Shown piece after piece: positions 45,855 to 58,341 of a DNA stretch of 64,000 nucleotides. Position 1 is the stretch's first letter; every line of letters starts with the position of its first letter. The notes below the pieces were generated by a model. That model did not search any database. It was not told the origin of the DNA and saw nothing but the letters and a program-made list of their open reading frames with translations. The position numbers and the translations under genes were made by a program. The DNA comes from Ditylenchus dipsaci (taxonomy: Eukaryota; Nematoda; Chromadorea; Rhabditida; Anguinidae), in the NCBI GenBank assembly GCA_004194705.1, contig SADC01000119.1, positions 175,132-239,131 of the forward strand. The letters run 5' to 3'.

Positions 45855-48177
45855 CTGCCTAACACAGCACTACCACCACCTTCTCTGTTTTGTAGGGCTG
45901 AGATTGTGAATTGTGTGGGCAGATAGCAGGCACAGCAGCTCTCCTGCTTTCGGGAGATCACCACCTTCTTTGTTTACTTGTCGGCTTTTCTCTTTCCTGT
46001 AGTGCTTATGCTAGCTGTCCTTTACTTTGCTACAATCAATATTGTGTAGCTTTGTATCGGTTTTATTGGTTCAAGTCATATCTGCCGTGCATATCTGCCT
46101 TCACATCTGATTTTAATACCGCCACACTAGACCTTATATACACTGGCCACTCTAATTCGACCTTTGTCTATTATTTTTTCATCCTAGTATTGGCATCCTT
46201 GTTAATTCTCAATAATGAGTCAAGTTAAAAAATTGCTAAATTTGGACTCCTATGGTTGTTTAACATCTATGGTTGTTATATTCTTAATTTTGCTAATTCA
46301 GTATGACCTATCGATAATCCAACACCTGTTTTTGTAAAAAGGGTGTGAGTACGAAAAACAGTGTCTTGTGATGGTTTATACGGCAGGAGTGAAAAATTAA
46401 CGGCATCTTTGTGATGTTTTTGATCAGACTAACTAGATATAAAAGGCATGAGAATCAAAAATCAATTTAGAACAAAGTTCGACCCTGGCAGCGAATAAAT
46501 CCAACCGCCCCCTAAGAGACTTTTAATTTACGAAAATTATGAAATGAACCGCGCCTTTCGGACTTAGTAAGTTCCAAAATAACCAGGCTGTCTTTAAAAT
46601 ATAGAAATTTCATAGGCGCCCGTTCAAAATTCAGGACAGAATAGAAACCCTGATCTAGAAGCCATTTTCTATTAACGGAAAAAAAATTTGCAAAAAAAAA
46701 TGTTCAACTACAATTAAAATTTTCTTAACTGGCGAAAATTATTATTCTTTTGACTGTTGTTTTATTTCCACACATCCCTACCAGTAAGCAATGAATCAAT
46801 AATGTAGTAGTGGTATAAAATGATCTGAGTGAGTCACTTGCTTAATGACTAACACATTACTACTAATACATTCTAACAGTACAACACATTCACAACATCA
46901 ATTTAGTCCACCTCCTGTTGTTGATGACCTTGGCAGGGAGGGAGGGTGGAGAAGACAAGAACAACATCAACATATATAATCCTTTTATTTTTGTACGTTT
47001 CCAGCATCACTGCCATTCTCTCAGCACATCTTTTAACAGTTGGCACGAATCATAAGCCTTTCAGGGTTTTTTTCTAAAATGAATAAATAAATATTTTCCT
47101 TGGACCTTGGTCGAATTTATAAGATTTCTATACAATTATTGTTCAGATATTTTCACTGGCTTATCTCACAAAAAGTCGATTTGGTCAAAAACCTGCAGTT
47201 ATTTCTCAAAAACAGTAACAAAAACTTCAAGATTTTAATATATCTCATTAAAATTGCGGGATTTTTTAAACTTCTGGTGCTCTTCGTTTTCGCGTTTCTT
47301 TGCCATTTTTTGTATTTTTCCTAAGCAAGATAGGCCGTGGTAAGTTAACACAGATTTAAACATGTGACCTGAACAAGCAAAAAAATATAAGCATGCGCAA
47401 CGCTTTGTTTCATGCTATGATGGTTTTTTCAGAATTCTGAGAATCAATGTTCTAGAACTAGCCATTTATAACGTTATTATTATAAGAAACTATCCGGTAA
47501 AAAAATACCAATAATAATCTTATAATTTTGATCAATAAGCTGTTTATGAGCTGTTTCTGCAAAAAGAGGATAAAGAGTTTGATATTTATTTTAAAAAGTC
47601 AGAGAATTTAACAAAAAAATATCTGAATTTTTATGTTTTTATACTGTTATCTCTTTGAAATCAATCACTTATGGTCTCTTCCAAACTATTAGTGTTATTA
47701 TGGCCTTTTTGTTCTAAACCATGCACTCTCACATATTTTTATCTTTCCTTTTCTCACCAAAAAAACATCTGCCACTCATTTGCGGATCCCCTGCTCTCCC
47801 TCCATGTGACATTTTGAGAGTGGAAAGTAAACTAAAAAATAGCTTCTATTGTTTACCAATGATTTCGATTTTGTTCAGTTCATATTTTGTGAACTTTTAG
47901 CTTTGTTGAACAATAGATACCAATTTTATGAAGGGTCCCTCTATAGTTTTTTAATTTTCTGCTTGGGTGCAATGGCACAGACTCAAACAAATTTTTCTTA
48001 CTTTTTCGTAGTTCAATAAACATCTTTCAATACGCCTAATATACACTGGCCTACCAGGCGCTAAAAATAACCAATGCAAAAATGGGTATATATTGTTCTA
48101 TATAGTCAAACTTGTTATTTTTAGAAAATATAGTTAAATTAGCTTCAGTGTTGATTTTAAAAACCAACTACCAAATG
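45855..48177. other. Intergenic region upstream of the thymosin gene
   Basis: AT-rich, with a C/T-rich stretch near 45880-46030 and a GGAGGGAGGGTGGAG run near 46938. Open frames here (for example 45911-46228 and 47100-47324, +) are hydrophobic by AT bias and show no motif. Any promoter of the thymosin gene would be in its right part. Confidence 0.4.
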
Positions 48178-49571
48178 TCTTCCACCCAAGAATTGAAATC
48201 ACCTACTCTGGAGGAGCTGCCCAATTGCCGGCTGACTTGAAAAGCGAAGTGGACTCCCCCAAGAATTTAAAGCATGTTGAGACACACGAAAAAAATGTTT
48301 TGCCGACCAAGGAAGGCAAGTATTTGAATATCGCAGACTTTATTTATGACCAATATTTCTCTAAATATCAATGTCACACAGCCTCTACATCATGGCGCGA
48401 AAAAATTCGGGCACTTCTTAATTTTTTTATCAAAGGCTCCAGTGCATCGTCCAAAATGAAGATTTTTGTGTAATCAAGGATGTCAAAATAACGGTTGTGA
48501 GGCTGGTGCCGAGCACTCTGATTCTGCTGTAACCCTAGGTCTAGCTCTCTTAAGATGATATTAACGTGGCTCGCTTCGTGGCTGATTCCCATATGCTCGT
48601 ACTTGAAGATATGCTCGTGTTGACCTTATGACCTAGGGCTTCAACCGTCCATCCTTGTTACCAAATTAGGTCGACAATAAGAAATAAATTAATTAATAAA
48701 ATAATTAATGGAAATAATTAATGCGGAAAAAGCTCGGCTTCGAAGGACCATGCTCACACGTTCTAAATGGTCCTCCACCAATTCAAAAAATTGTCCTAAT
48801 CATTGATCTTATGTACAAACTTTTCAACTTGATTTTCAAATAAAAAGACATAGAATTTAGTTTTAGGTTTGGAAACTCAATAACAAAAAATCGTACGTAA
48901 TCCAACGATTAGGAAAATTTTTTGAATTGGCGATGGACTACCAGACCACAGTGACCATGGTCCCTTAAGAACAAATATTATTCAAAGGTGCCCGAATTTT
49001 TTTGGGACACCCTCTATACATAAATAATTTAGACACCACATTACTCTAGTTTTGACTATAATATTCTGACTTCTTCGTATTTATTTACCTCTTGCAGATC
49101 AAAACTGAAAAGAAGCTGACTTTTTACGATCGTATTACCCTATTGTGTAAATGAATTGTAGGAGTCGTTACTGCTCTAAAATGGCAAAAAAATGCCGAAA
49201 ACCCATCAGACCGAGAATTTCAGATTTTTTCTTGAAGAACTTATAGCATGACGTTGTATTGATTAATCAAAAAATATACAAAGGCAATTTGAAATTATCA
49301 GCCAACTAACAAAGTTCAGATCTGGAAGTAGAGAAGAAGCACGAAGAATTCAAGGCAGGCATTGAGCAATTCGAACAGAAAACCTTGCGCCAGGGTAATT
49401 TTTCATACATTGGGTTATTCAAAAGGTGATTATTTTTCTAGTGTCCACAGAAGAGAAACAGTGTTGCCCACCCAGGAAGACATTGCCAAGGAGAAAGCTC
49501 CCCAACTGGCTGCTGGCTTAATAAGAGCGAGCTGAAGCATGTAGAGCCTCAGGTGAAAACTAGTGTAGAAG
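48178..49571 (+). CDS. tth-1: Beta-thymosin repeat protein (tth-1-like), 3' end not found
   Basis: Cytoplasmic G-actin-binding protein with WH2/thymosin repeats. Exons 48178-48315, 49320-49394 and 49442-49571. Repeat 1: NLKHVETHEKNVLPTKE, the canonical actin-binding LKHVET..EKNVLPT motif. Repeat 2 begins in exon 2 (GIEQFEQKTLRQ) and continues in exon 3 (VSTEEK, VLPTQEDIAKEKAPQLAAG). Repeat 3 starts NKSELKHVEPQVKTSVE and reaches a GT donor at 49572, so at least one more exon is expected; I could not find it. The first intron has a GC donor (GGCAAGT at 48315); the second is 47 bp. The frame needs one extra base at each of three homopolymers (48223-48224, 49456-49458 and 49518-49519), after which the order matches nematode multi-repeat thymosins. 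Confidence 0.85.
48735..48978. repeat. AGGACC-family hairpin in thymosin intron 1
   Basis: AAGGACCATGCTCACACG on the left and CCACAGTGACCATGGTCCCT TAA on the right, with inner GGTCCTCCACCAATTC / GAATTGGCGATGGACTACC arms. Inserted in the first thymosin intron (48316-49319). Confidence 0.65.
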
Positions 49572-49639
49572 GTAGATTACTTAATTGGCATGTCTTTTTT
49601 GAGGGAGGTAGGATAATTTAATTAGGATTAAGATTAGAG

Positions 49640-50395
49640 ACCGACATTTGCCCTTTGGCGATGCGATGTTTTCAAGCCGAAATATTTGCGTGCGATGTTG
49701 CGATGCGATGTCGGTATTTGGGGTAGGATAATTTAATTAGTATTAAGATTAGAGATCTCAACCGGCAAAATCAAAATACCAGTTTCCTTGACCACAAACT
49801 TGGCATGACTTGCTTCATCGCTTTGATTCTGTCTTTCTCGCCTCTTCATTTATTGAAGCTTTTTCTGATGATTGGATTAGCGAAAGATGATCTTTTAGAT
49901 TTGCCGGCTTTCAATTGCTTATCCTGATTTGCTTCTGGCAGGCATTGCACTCGGCTTCTGTTGCGAGTAGCTTTGCGAAGAGAAGACGACAGGCTTCATC
50001 ACCATCAAGCGCGATTTTACAGAGAAGGCTCATACTAAACGAAAAGCATAGATGCCTTTGAAATAATTTTGAATAAAAAAATGCAAAAAAAATGTACGAT
50101 ATCAGCAAAAAAACGACGACTACAAAAATGTCAAAAATTCACAACTAGTTCATAGATTGATGCTATTTAAGTATCTTAACTTATATTCCGAAGTTAAGAA
50201 TGTCAACTTTGGCGTTATGCAATTTTTTTATTTGAAAGGATTTGCAAAAAAAAGTTTGCGATGTCTTAACAAATTGCGATGCGATGTTGCGATGTTTTCA
50301 AAATCATGAGTGCTATGTTGCGATGGGATGTTTTGGGTCTAAATTTTCTGCGTGCGATGCGATGTTTGCTATGTTAACATCGCATCGTGCCCGTT
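49640..50395. repeat. GCGATGCGATGTT-repeat bounded region
   Basis: Clusters of CGATGCGATGTTGCGATG occur at 49657-49722 and 50272-50390 with unlike sequence between them. This again looks like repeat-armed mobile DNA, but the clusters are mainly in the same orientation and I could not define ends. The minus-strand frame between them (KIALDGDEACRLLFAKLLAT near 49960-50050) looks protein-like and is unidentified. Confidence 0.45.
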
Positions 50396-50800
50396 TCTAA
50401 TTAAGATTAGGCTCAGGGTTAGGCATTAGCTAAGGCGTAGGCCAAAATAGTAATAAGTGATATTAATAATAATAAGCGTAACATCCCAAACGCACACCCC
50501 TCCTCGATCTTAATACTCATTGGAGGAGGCTCACTTGGTATACTGTGAGATCGAAAGACTTAGCTTACTTTCAATGCACCATATCTATCTGATATCAGAT
50601 CAAAAATTTTTTTAACTGAGACATAAGATATTTGTTTTAAATGCAGATCAAAAAAACTTTGAATAAATTCTTTCAAAATAAAAAGTTTCTCCGCCAATTC
50701 GAATTTCAGAAAAGGCCACTGAGCCAAACTATGTTTTTTTTAAAAACTTGATGCTTTTTTGCGTGGCAATTTATTTTGACTATTTAACTCATGATAAAAG

Positions 50801-51505
50801 AGGTAATATTTAATTTTGGCCACAGAATTGTGAAAAATGGCCACAGAATATTTACTTTGGACACAGATTTGTATTGGCCAAAGATTTATGAAAATTAGCC
50901 ACAGATATTTGAAAATTCGCCACAGATTGCTGAGAAGACTAGAGTTGAAGGCGCACGAGACGTCTCGAAGCAAATTTTATCTGTCCGTCCCCGAGTGATT
51001 TACCGATGTTTTCTGTATATTTTCCGACTTTTCTTATATATTAATAGGTTGGACGTCCTGTCGTGAAGGTTTTTTGGAGTTTTATCCGTTTCACATCCCG
51101 TCACGGATTTTTTTACATTTTTCGTTCCGTCTTGGTAAAGCCGATTCTTTTACATATTTTCTTATTCAATGCATCATATAAAAGCACAAAATGATCATAG
51201 TATTCTACTCTAATTTATTCATTCCCGTCAACAATAAAAATACTGAACACTCCAGACCAGATGCTACCTTCACTATCCTTCCACTACTGAAACTCCCTTT
51301 CTGCTTCATCGCCGTCAAACTTTACCACTTGCGTATAGACGAAAGCTAGCTTGTTTTTTCTTTGACCGATAACTTCCCGCAGAGACATGCTTCGAAGAGA
51401 GAGAATTAAAGGATGAAAGAAACAGTAGAGACACAAAGATCTGTGGCCAATTTTCGAATATTTGTGGCCAATTTTTAAATCTGTGGCCAAAATTAAATAT
51501 TACCC
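50801..51505. mobile_element. Foldback with TTTTGGCCACAGA array arms and exon-like cargo
   Basis: Inverted ends GGTAATATTTAATTTTGGCC / GGCCAAAATTAAATATTACC. The arms (50801-50925 and 51437-51505) repeat the unit AATTTGTGGCCA. The centre has a minus-strand exon-like frame (51285-51400: SMSLREVIGQRKNKLAFVYT, VVKFDGDEAEREF). Flanks ATAAAAGA and ATAAAAAC match only in part. Its right part recurs at 53455-53625. Confidence 0.72.
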
Positions 51506-52020
51506 ATAAAAACGGTTGAATGAGGGTAGTACCCACGGTATCGGCTGAACTACTAAATTAAACACACCTTCTTAAACAAAATCTGAAATTTTTATTGCAG
51601 TGATTGCGGACGGCAACTGAGATGTGTGCCTAAAATCAGCAGCAGCAGTAACCAGTTTGCCTTGTTTGTGTATGCTTATTTCTGATATTTATAATTATCA
51701 CCAAAATCAATCAAGTGCTTTACATACTTAATCAGCAACATAACCAACATACTTTTCGTGTTTCTTATTACAAAAAAACTATTTATTTTTTGTATTCCGA
51801 ACATTTCTACTGCAGCATACATTCCAAGTATCCTGTTGGTGTATATGTGTGTGTAAGTATCTCTTTTAAAAAGAATGTTTCGAACAAAATAAAAAGTTTT
51901 TGTAAATTATTGAATTAAATCACAATATTTTAAAAAATGAAAATAATTTTAAAATGGCGAATCTGAAAGAATTCATCGGTCGACAATTTCTAATTTTTCG
52001 ATGAAATTCGGTTGTTTTGC
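51506..52020. other. No gene recognised
   Basis: AT-rich stretch between the foldback ending at 51505 and the hairpin at 52033. It contains CAGCAGCAG near 51640 and a TATATGTGTGTG run near 51841, and no supportable exon. Confidence 0.4.
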
Positions 52021-52032
52021 CGGAATTTCTTC

Positions 52033-52192
52033 AAAGGACCATTTTTGAATTTGCGAGGGACAGTTCTCTTTGTACTCTTTTGAGTCATTCGAAGCAAGTC
52101 AAAAGAGTGCAGTGCGAGACGAAAGAAAACCGTCCCGCGCGAATTCAAACATTTGAAATTCTCGTTGTCTGCGACGGCTATGCTCCTTTAAA
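52033..52192. mobile_element. Small AGGACC-type hairpin MITE
   Basis: AAGGACCATTTTTGAATTTG on the left and GCTCCTTTAA on the right. Inner arms CTCTTTTGAGTC and GTCAAAAGAGTG meet near 52095. Closest relative 28383-28577. Confidence 0.6.
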
Positions 52193-52495
52193 TATGAAAA
52201 AGTAAAAATTGTCTACCTAAGAGTTTTACAAAAGCCGAAATTATCGCGTTGTCTATAAAAATATGTATTGTCGAAACTTTTATAAACGGAAAAAAATTTC
52301 GTACATGCCTGCGGTCAATACATTTTCACCCTACATTTTAATGCGCAAAACACGAAAATTATGTAATCTTGCTTCAAGACAATTTAGTTACTTGCTTTGC
52401 CCTAAGCACTTGTTTTGACGTTTGAGTCCGTCCTAATTTACAATGGTCTAGCTTGCGCCTAAGGCTTCGCCTAAACAAAATCTTCACTTTATATA

Positions 52496-53281
52496 ACTGG
52501 TGGCCAAAAAGTTCTGCAATAAACTTTGAGATCTTTTTAATAATAAAATTTATTTCACAAAAGCATGTTCAACCACTCATTTTGTAGCCTTAATCTTTCT
52601 CTTTCTAATGGTATATTTAACTAGCTTGATTATTTTGGATAAGTGACCGTTTGGCTTCAAACACTTGTGAGGTTATTTAAGAAATTTACCAGCGTTTTCA
52701 TCACCTTTAGTGATCAAACTTTTTATTGAATTTCGAGCGTCATGACAAAATTGTATCACCATGTTGTAGCGCAGCTGAAGAGCTACAAACCCATATTACA
52801 GAATAATTTTTGAAAATTTGATTGTTGAGATATGGCCTTTTGGAAAAAATCATTTCTTGAAAAAATGACGAAAACGCAAGTTTTTGCCAATTTTTCTGAT
52901 TTTGGTCATTTTTTCAAGAAATTGATTTTTTCCAAAGGCCATATCTCAACAATCAAATTTTCAAAAATTATTCTGTAATATGGGGTTTGTAGCTCTTGAG
53001 CTGCGCTACAACATGGTGATAAAATTTTGTCATGACGCTCGAAATTCAATAAAAAGTTTGATCACTAAAGGTGATGAAAACGCTGGTAAATTTCTTAAAT
53101 AACCTCACAAGTGTTTGAAGCCAAACGGTTACTTATCCAAAATAATCAAGCTAAGTTAAATATACCATTAGAAAGAGAAAGATTAAGGCTACAAAATGAG
53201 TGGTTGAACATGCTTTTGTGAAATAAATTTTATTATTAAAAAAGATCTCAAAGTTTGTTGCAGAACTTTTTGGCCACCAGT
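52496..53281. mobile_element. Palindromic mariner-type MITE, copy 2 (786 bp)
   Basis: Ends ACTGGTGGCCAAAAAGTTC / GAACTTTTTGGCCACCAGT with TA at 52494-52495 and 53282-53283. The two halves are near-perfect inverted copies, homologous to 23073-23862 in order and about the same length. Confidence 0.9.
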
Positions 53282-53384
53282 TATGGCCTAATCGAAAAAA
53301 AAAACGTTATCATTTTGATCAAGGTCTTGATCAAAGCCCTGACAATAACCACTTAAAAACCTTAATCTTGATAACTGCAATTTC

Positions 53385-53780
53385 GATATAATGGCCTTTC
53401 CTATATAACGGCACTTTTAGACGGTCCTCAGTGGTGCCGTTATATCGACAGAGTAACTTCCCGCAGAGACATGCTTCGAAGAGAGGAAATTAAAGGATGA
53501 AAGAAACAGTAGAAACACAAAGATCTGTGGCCAATTTTCAAATATTTGTGGCCAATTTTAAAATCTGTGGCCAATTTTCAAATAAATATCTGTGGCCAAT
53601 TTTCAAATATCTGTGGCCAATTTTATAAAGAAACTCCAGGGAGCACAAATCCGGCCTCACAATTAGAAAACTTGACTTTTCTGATGGCTCATTCACGTAC
53701 TTCGAGTTTGACTTTAGACCAAAGGTGTTCACGTAAGCAGAAATCCGAACTCGAAGGTGTTCACGTGTTTCGAGTTTGAA
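53385..53780. repeat. Fragments of three repeat families
   Basis: A small CGATATAATGGCC / GCCGTTATATCGA hairpin (53392-53449); the right part of the GGCCACAGA foldback, including AGAGACATGCTTCGAAGAGA (53455-53625); then a diverged TTCGAGTTTGA-repeat piece (53690-53780) like the ends of the element at 54238. Confidence 0.6.
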
Positions 53781-54237
53781 AATCTACATCTACAGCCAAC
53801 ATTTACCTTCATTCAGCTACTTATTCCAAGGTGTATAGTCTTTTAATTTTGTCTAACGTAAAATTAAAAGAGCTTTTTGTTTTCAAAAAATTGCGCACAC
53901 CTTTATGTTTTGTGTTGAGGTCTTTTAAAAGTCCAACTTTTTTCTGTAACCTATTTGGCTGTATAATAATTCGTAAAGTCGTTTTTCGAAAACGGTATAC
54001 AGTCGAACATGTCTATAACATAACTCAGAAATCAGTTTAGTTGGTCTGATTGAAATAAAGACAAAGTTAACCTCTATATAACATAACTTTTACCTCTATA
54101 TAACATAAAACTCCCTATAACATAATTTTTTTTCTGGCTCTAGCCGAATAAACGCCCCTCTATATAACATAAATCCATTAAATTTCTCAAAAAATCAGTT
54201 AATTTCTCTAAAAATCAGATTTATTCAGTCTATATAA

Positions 54238-55331
<1,094 letters not shown>

Positions 55332-55867
55332 TAAGAATTTGTTTACATTAAGGTGGAGAGGGATCAAAAATACCATTTTCTCTCTAATCTATTGTTTTCG
55401 ATAGTTGGTTTTATTTTCGAGATGGCTACTTTATATAACATAACCTCTATATAACATAAGGTTTTGCGGTCCCTTGAATTATGTTATATAGAGGTTCGAC
55501 TGTATTCGCGAAAAAGCATTTCGAAAATGGCAGTTTTCGTAAAATTTTTTGATATTCACTTACCGGCTACAGTAAATCCCATGTTCCCTTGCCAAAATAC
55601 GATGCAATAGAAGTCCATGGATGAGAAACATTCAGCAATCACAACCACAAGGAGGTCCATTTGAGAATGAAGTCCAGAATAAAGTATTTCGCGAAACTAC
55701 CATTTTCGAAATGCTTTTTTGCGAATAATACCATTTCCCATATGTCATTTCGAAACAATATCATTTTCGAACTGCTATTCGCAAAAACCATTATTTTCGA
55801 ATTACTTTTTTGCCAATACAAATCTTTTCAAGATAAACCGCTTTCTTAATTCGATAATACGAATATA

Positions 55868-56497
55868 CAGTCAACCCTCGATATAACGACCCCCCGATAT
55901 AACGACTCCCTCGATATAACGACCCCCTTGGCTCGATTTGGTTGGTTCAGTGCAAAATTAAGGCAAACTGAACCCTCGATATAACGACCCCCGATATAAC
56001 GACCCCCTCGATATAACGACCCCCTTTGGCGGTCCCGATAAAGAAAAGATACCTCGATTTAACGACCCCTTATTTAACGATAACGACTATGGCAAAAATC
56101 GCGAAAATTGTTATTATTGTTGGCGTTTGTTGTGTTTTATATTTTATCTCGCCAATATCTGGAAGAGAATCGGCTGATTTCACAATACTTCGTCACAGTG
56201 ATGCCCTCGATGATTACTTCTACGGCGAGCGCAAAAAAGAATCAAAGACAGTCAAAATCACCAAGTTCTTCTCGTCTAACCATTGATTGTTGTTTGTTGA
56301 ATTCAGTTGTTATTGTTCTTCAAAAGAAATTTGCTTTTTCGGTGAATTTGACCTGTTTACAATCAACCTCGATATAACGACCCTTTTATAATTTTTGGTA
56401 TGAAAACTCGATATAATGACCCCCCAATATAACGACCCCTCGATATAACGACCCCTAGGGCGGTCCGCAGGGGGGTCGTTATATCGAGGGTTGACTG
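55868..56497. mobile_element. Tigger-type element, internally deleted
   Basis: Ends CAGTCAACCCTCGATATAAC / GTTATATCGAGGGTTGACTG with TA at 55866-55867 and 56498-56499. Several CCCTCGATATAACGACCC repeats lie at each end. Retains the transposase C-terminus. Immediately abuts the MITE at 56500. Confidence 0.87.
56089..56286 (+). pseudogene. Tigger transposase C-terminal remnant
   Basis: The frame ends SADFTILRHSDALDDYFYGE, then KTVKITKFFSSNH and stop. The leucine-spaced helix followed by a K-x-K-I-T-x-FF tail is how CENP-B/Tigger transposases usually end. Everything upstream (DNA-binding and DDE domains) has been deleted; the first 30 or so residues here are probably out-of-place sequence. Confidence 0.6.
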
Positions 56498-56499
56498 TA

Positions 56500-56595
56500 C
56501 CGTATTTCCTCTAATTGCCGCCCGGAAGGGGGGGGTGATACTAATTAGAGTGGGGCGGCTTATTGGGAGGGGGCGGCCTAATAGAGGAAATACGG
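56500..56595. mobile_element. 96-bp pogo-type MITE
   Basis: CCGTATTTCCTCTAATTGCC on the left and GGCCTAATAGAGGAAATACGG on the right. It shares its left TA with the preceding element; the right flank is CA instead of TA. A second CTAATTGCCACCCC patch follows at 56750-56790. Confidence 0.6.
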
Positions 56596-56814
56596 CATAT
56601 AAAGTTCCCCTCCCTTTAATTCGGCTGCCCTGGACAAACAGTTAGCCTGAAATTCTACCTAAAAATCATAAAAAATTGAAAATAGGGTAAAAACTTTCAT
56701 TGTTGGAGTGGTAAATTACTTCAAATTTATGATCGAAAAATAAGCGCTCCTTCTAATTGCCACCCCCCCCCCTAATTGCCCCCTATTTGACTTGTCCCAG
56801 ATTCACTTTTTTTT

Positions 56815-56930
56815 GACCCAGATTCACTTTTTTTTGTCCCAGATTTCCTCATTTCTGTCCCAGATTTAGCTTAAACCACAGGGGGAGAAAAGTGAATCTG
56901 GGTCAAAAAAAGTGAATCTGGGTCAAAAAG
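56815..56930. repeat. Palindrome of GACCCAGATTCACTTTTT repeats
   Basis: Two and a half copies of TGACCCAGATTCACTTTTTT on the left face two complementary copies on the right, with GCTTAAACCACAGGGGGAG near the turn, similar to the middle of the MITE at 41939. Confidence 0.65.
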
Positions 56931-57342
56931 TTTTGCCCTTTTTGTACAGTAAAAGTGTAATGGAAGCTTCAAATCAATATTGTTTACAGTAGGGCGAATT
57001 TTACTATAGTTTCCTATATAGTCTAACCATTCATTTTATGGTTAAAATAGTTGAAAATTGTCTAAAAGTTATTTCTATGAAAATATTTTAAATGAAGTGC
57101 CTAAAATATTCTACTATTAAAAGTCGTTCAGTTTAAGCAAAGATATGAAATTATTGTTTTTCTATTTTATTTTATAAATGTGTCAATTGTGTGGGTGTTT
57201 TAGATAGAGTTGTTTAAGCAATGTGGTTCTTTTTAATCAAAAGACTGACTAAGATCACCTCACATTTGTTATTCTTTTAGACTTTTGAGCGCCAATTTCA
57301 TTCACGTTCGTTTGCATTTATCTGCCATTCGCATTAGAAAAA

Positions 57343-57744
57343 TGGCGGTTAGTGACATCGTTAAATTTTAGTGTGAATTGACTTTGTGGTATTTAGTCTT
57401 TTAAAGAAGCTGCAGAGCAGGTGAAGAAACTGAAGAAAACGCCTACCAATGAGGAACTTTTGGAACTGTACGCTTTCTTTAAACAAGCTTCCGTGGGTGA
57501 CAATGATACGGACAAAGTGCGTGTTTTTCAGTTCGAATGTGATCATCGGATTTTATATTTCCACTTTAGCCAGGGATATTTGATGTGAAAGGAAGGCTAA
57601 GTGGAATGCGTGGGGTAGCAAAAAAGGTACTTTGTCTCTGCTATTCTAAATGGAACCAATTTTTAGGTACTTCTCAAGATGCTGCTAAGAACAGTTACAT
57701 TGCTCTCGTTGGGCAAATGGTTGAAAAAGTATGAGCTTCAGTAA
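57343..57744 (+). CDS. acbp: Acyl-CoA-binding protein (ACBP)
   Basis: Small cytosolic carrier of medium and long-chain acyl-CoA. Exons 57343-57348 (Met-Ala only), 57397-57516, 57570-57626 and 57667 to the stop at about 57744; introns 48, 53 and 40 bp with GT-AG ends. Exon 2 reads SFKEAAEQVKKLKKTPTNEE and LYAFFKQASVGDNDTDK, which contains the ACBP helix-1/helix-2 core with the acyl-CoA-contacting YxxFKQA. Exon 3 has PGIFDVKG and, after one missing base in the A-run at 57593-57594, KAKWNAWGSKKG (ACBP signature). Exon 4 continues TSQDAAKNSYIALVGQMVEK. Total about 85-90 residues, the usual size. The exact C-terminus is unsure: as written the frame stops at 57734, and with one base change in the A5 run it ends YELQ at 57744. 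Confidence 0.9.
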
Positions 57745-57787
57745 ACCAGCAGGAGAATAATTACCGCTAGGCCAAAGTCGACTATGT

Positions 57788-58003
57788 TTATTCGTTGTAC
57801 TGTAACTGTCTCTGAGTCAGCAACTTTTCTACTTGCTTGTACGTTGTAATGATACCTACCAAATGACCAAATAAACTTTGTGTAAATTGAAGCCACCCAG
57901 TAGCTACTCGGTCTGCACTTTGAAATTGCAAGTTTGGTAGTTTATTAAAAACTAAAAGATGAGAAAAGAAACGTTTTTCGAATTTAGGTATATAAAATTG
58001 CAA
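57788..58003 (-). other. Minus-strand open frame downstream of ACBP, unassigned
   Basis: A 71-residue frame ending LTQRQLQYNE overlaps only the ACBP 3' flank, with no motif and no detectable partner exon. The rest of 57750-58340 holds a Tigger-end fragment (58170-58250: GGAACATAACTCAAGGGACC) and an ACCTAGGTAGG word. Confidence 0.25.
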
Positions 58004-58341
58004 TTCCGGTCATATGAAACCAGATTCCCGTCACAATTTTAGGCTAAATTGGAACTTATTTTAGTTATTAAGGTCGAAATTGCGATTTCGCCTACCTGAA
58101 CCCAAAACCTAGGTAGGCACCCTCCACCTAAATGGCTATTGTCAGGATCTCATTTGATCTGACTCACTACAGTCAAATATCTATGGAACATAACTCAAGG
58201 GACCGCCAAAAACATTATGTTACATAGAAGCTTTGTTATATAGAGTACCCATTCCAAAAATATAATTACTTATTAGAAACAAGAAATGCAAAAGAAAATA
58301 ATATTTTTTGATTCATGAACATCCGAATGTGAACAAATTTC

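Noticed and set aside
45911..46228. 105-residue plus-strand hydrophobic ORF
   Set aside because: Composition is explained by T-rich sequence, with no start context, splice signals or recognisable motif.
56108..56377. Second overlapping ORF in the Tigger remnant
   Set aside because: It is a shadow of the frame that ends with the Tigger-like KITKFF tail.
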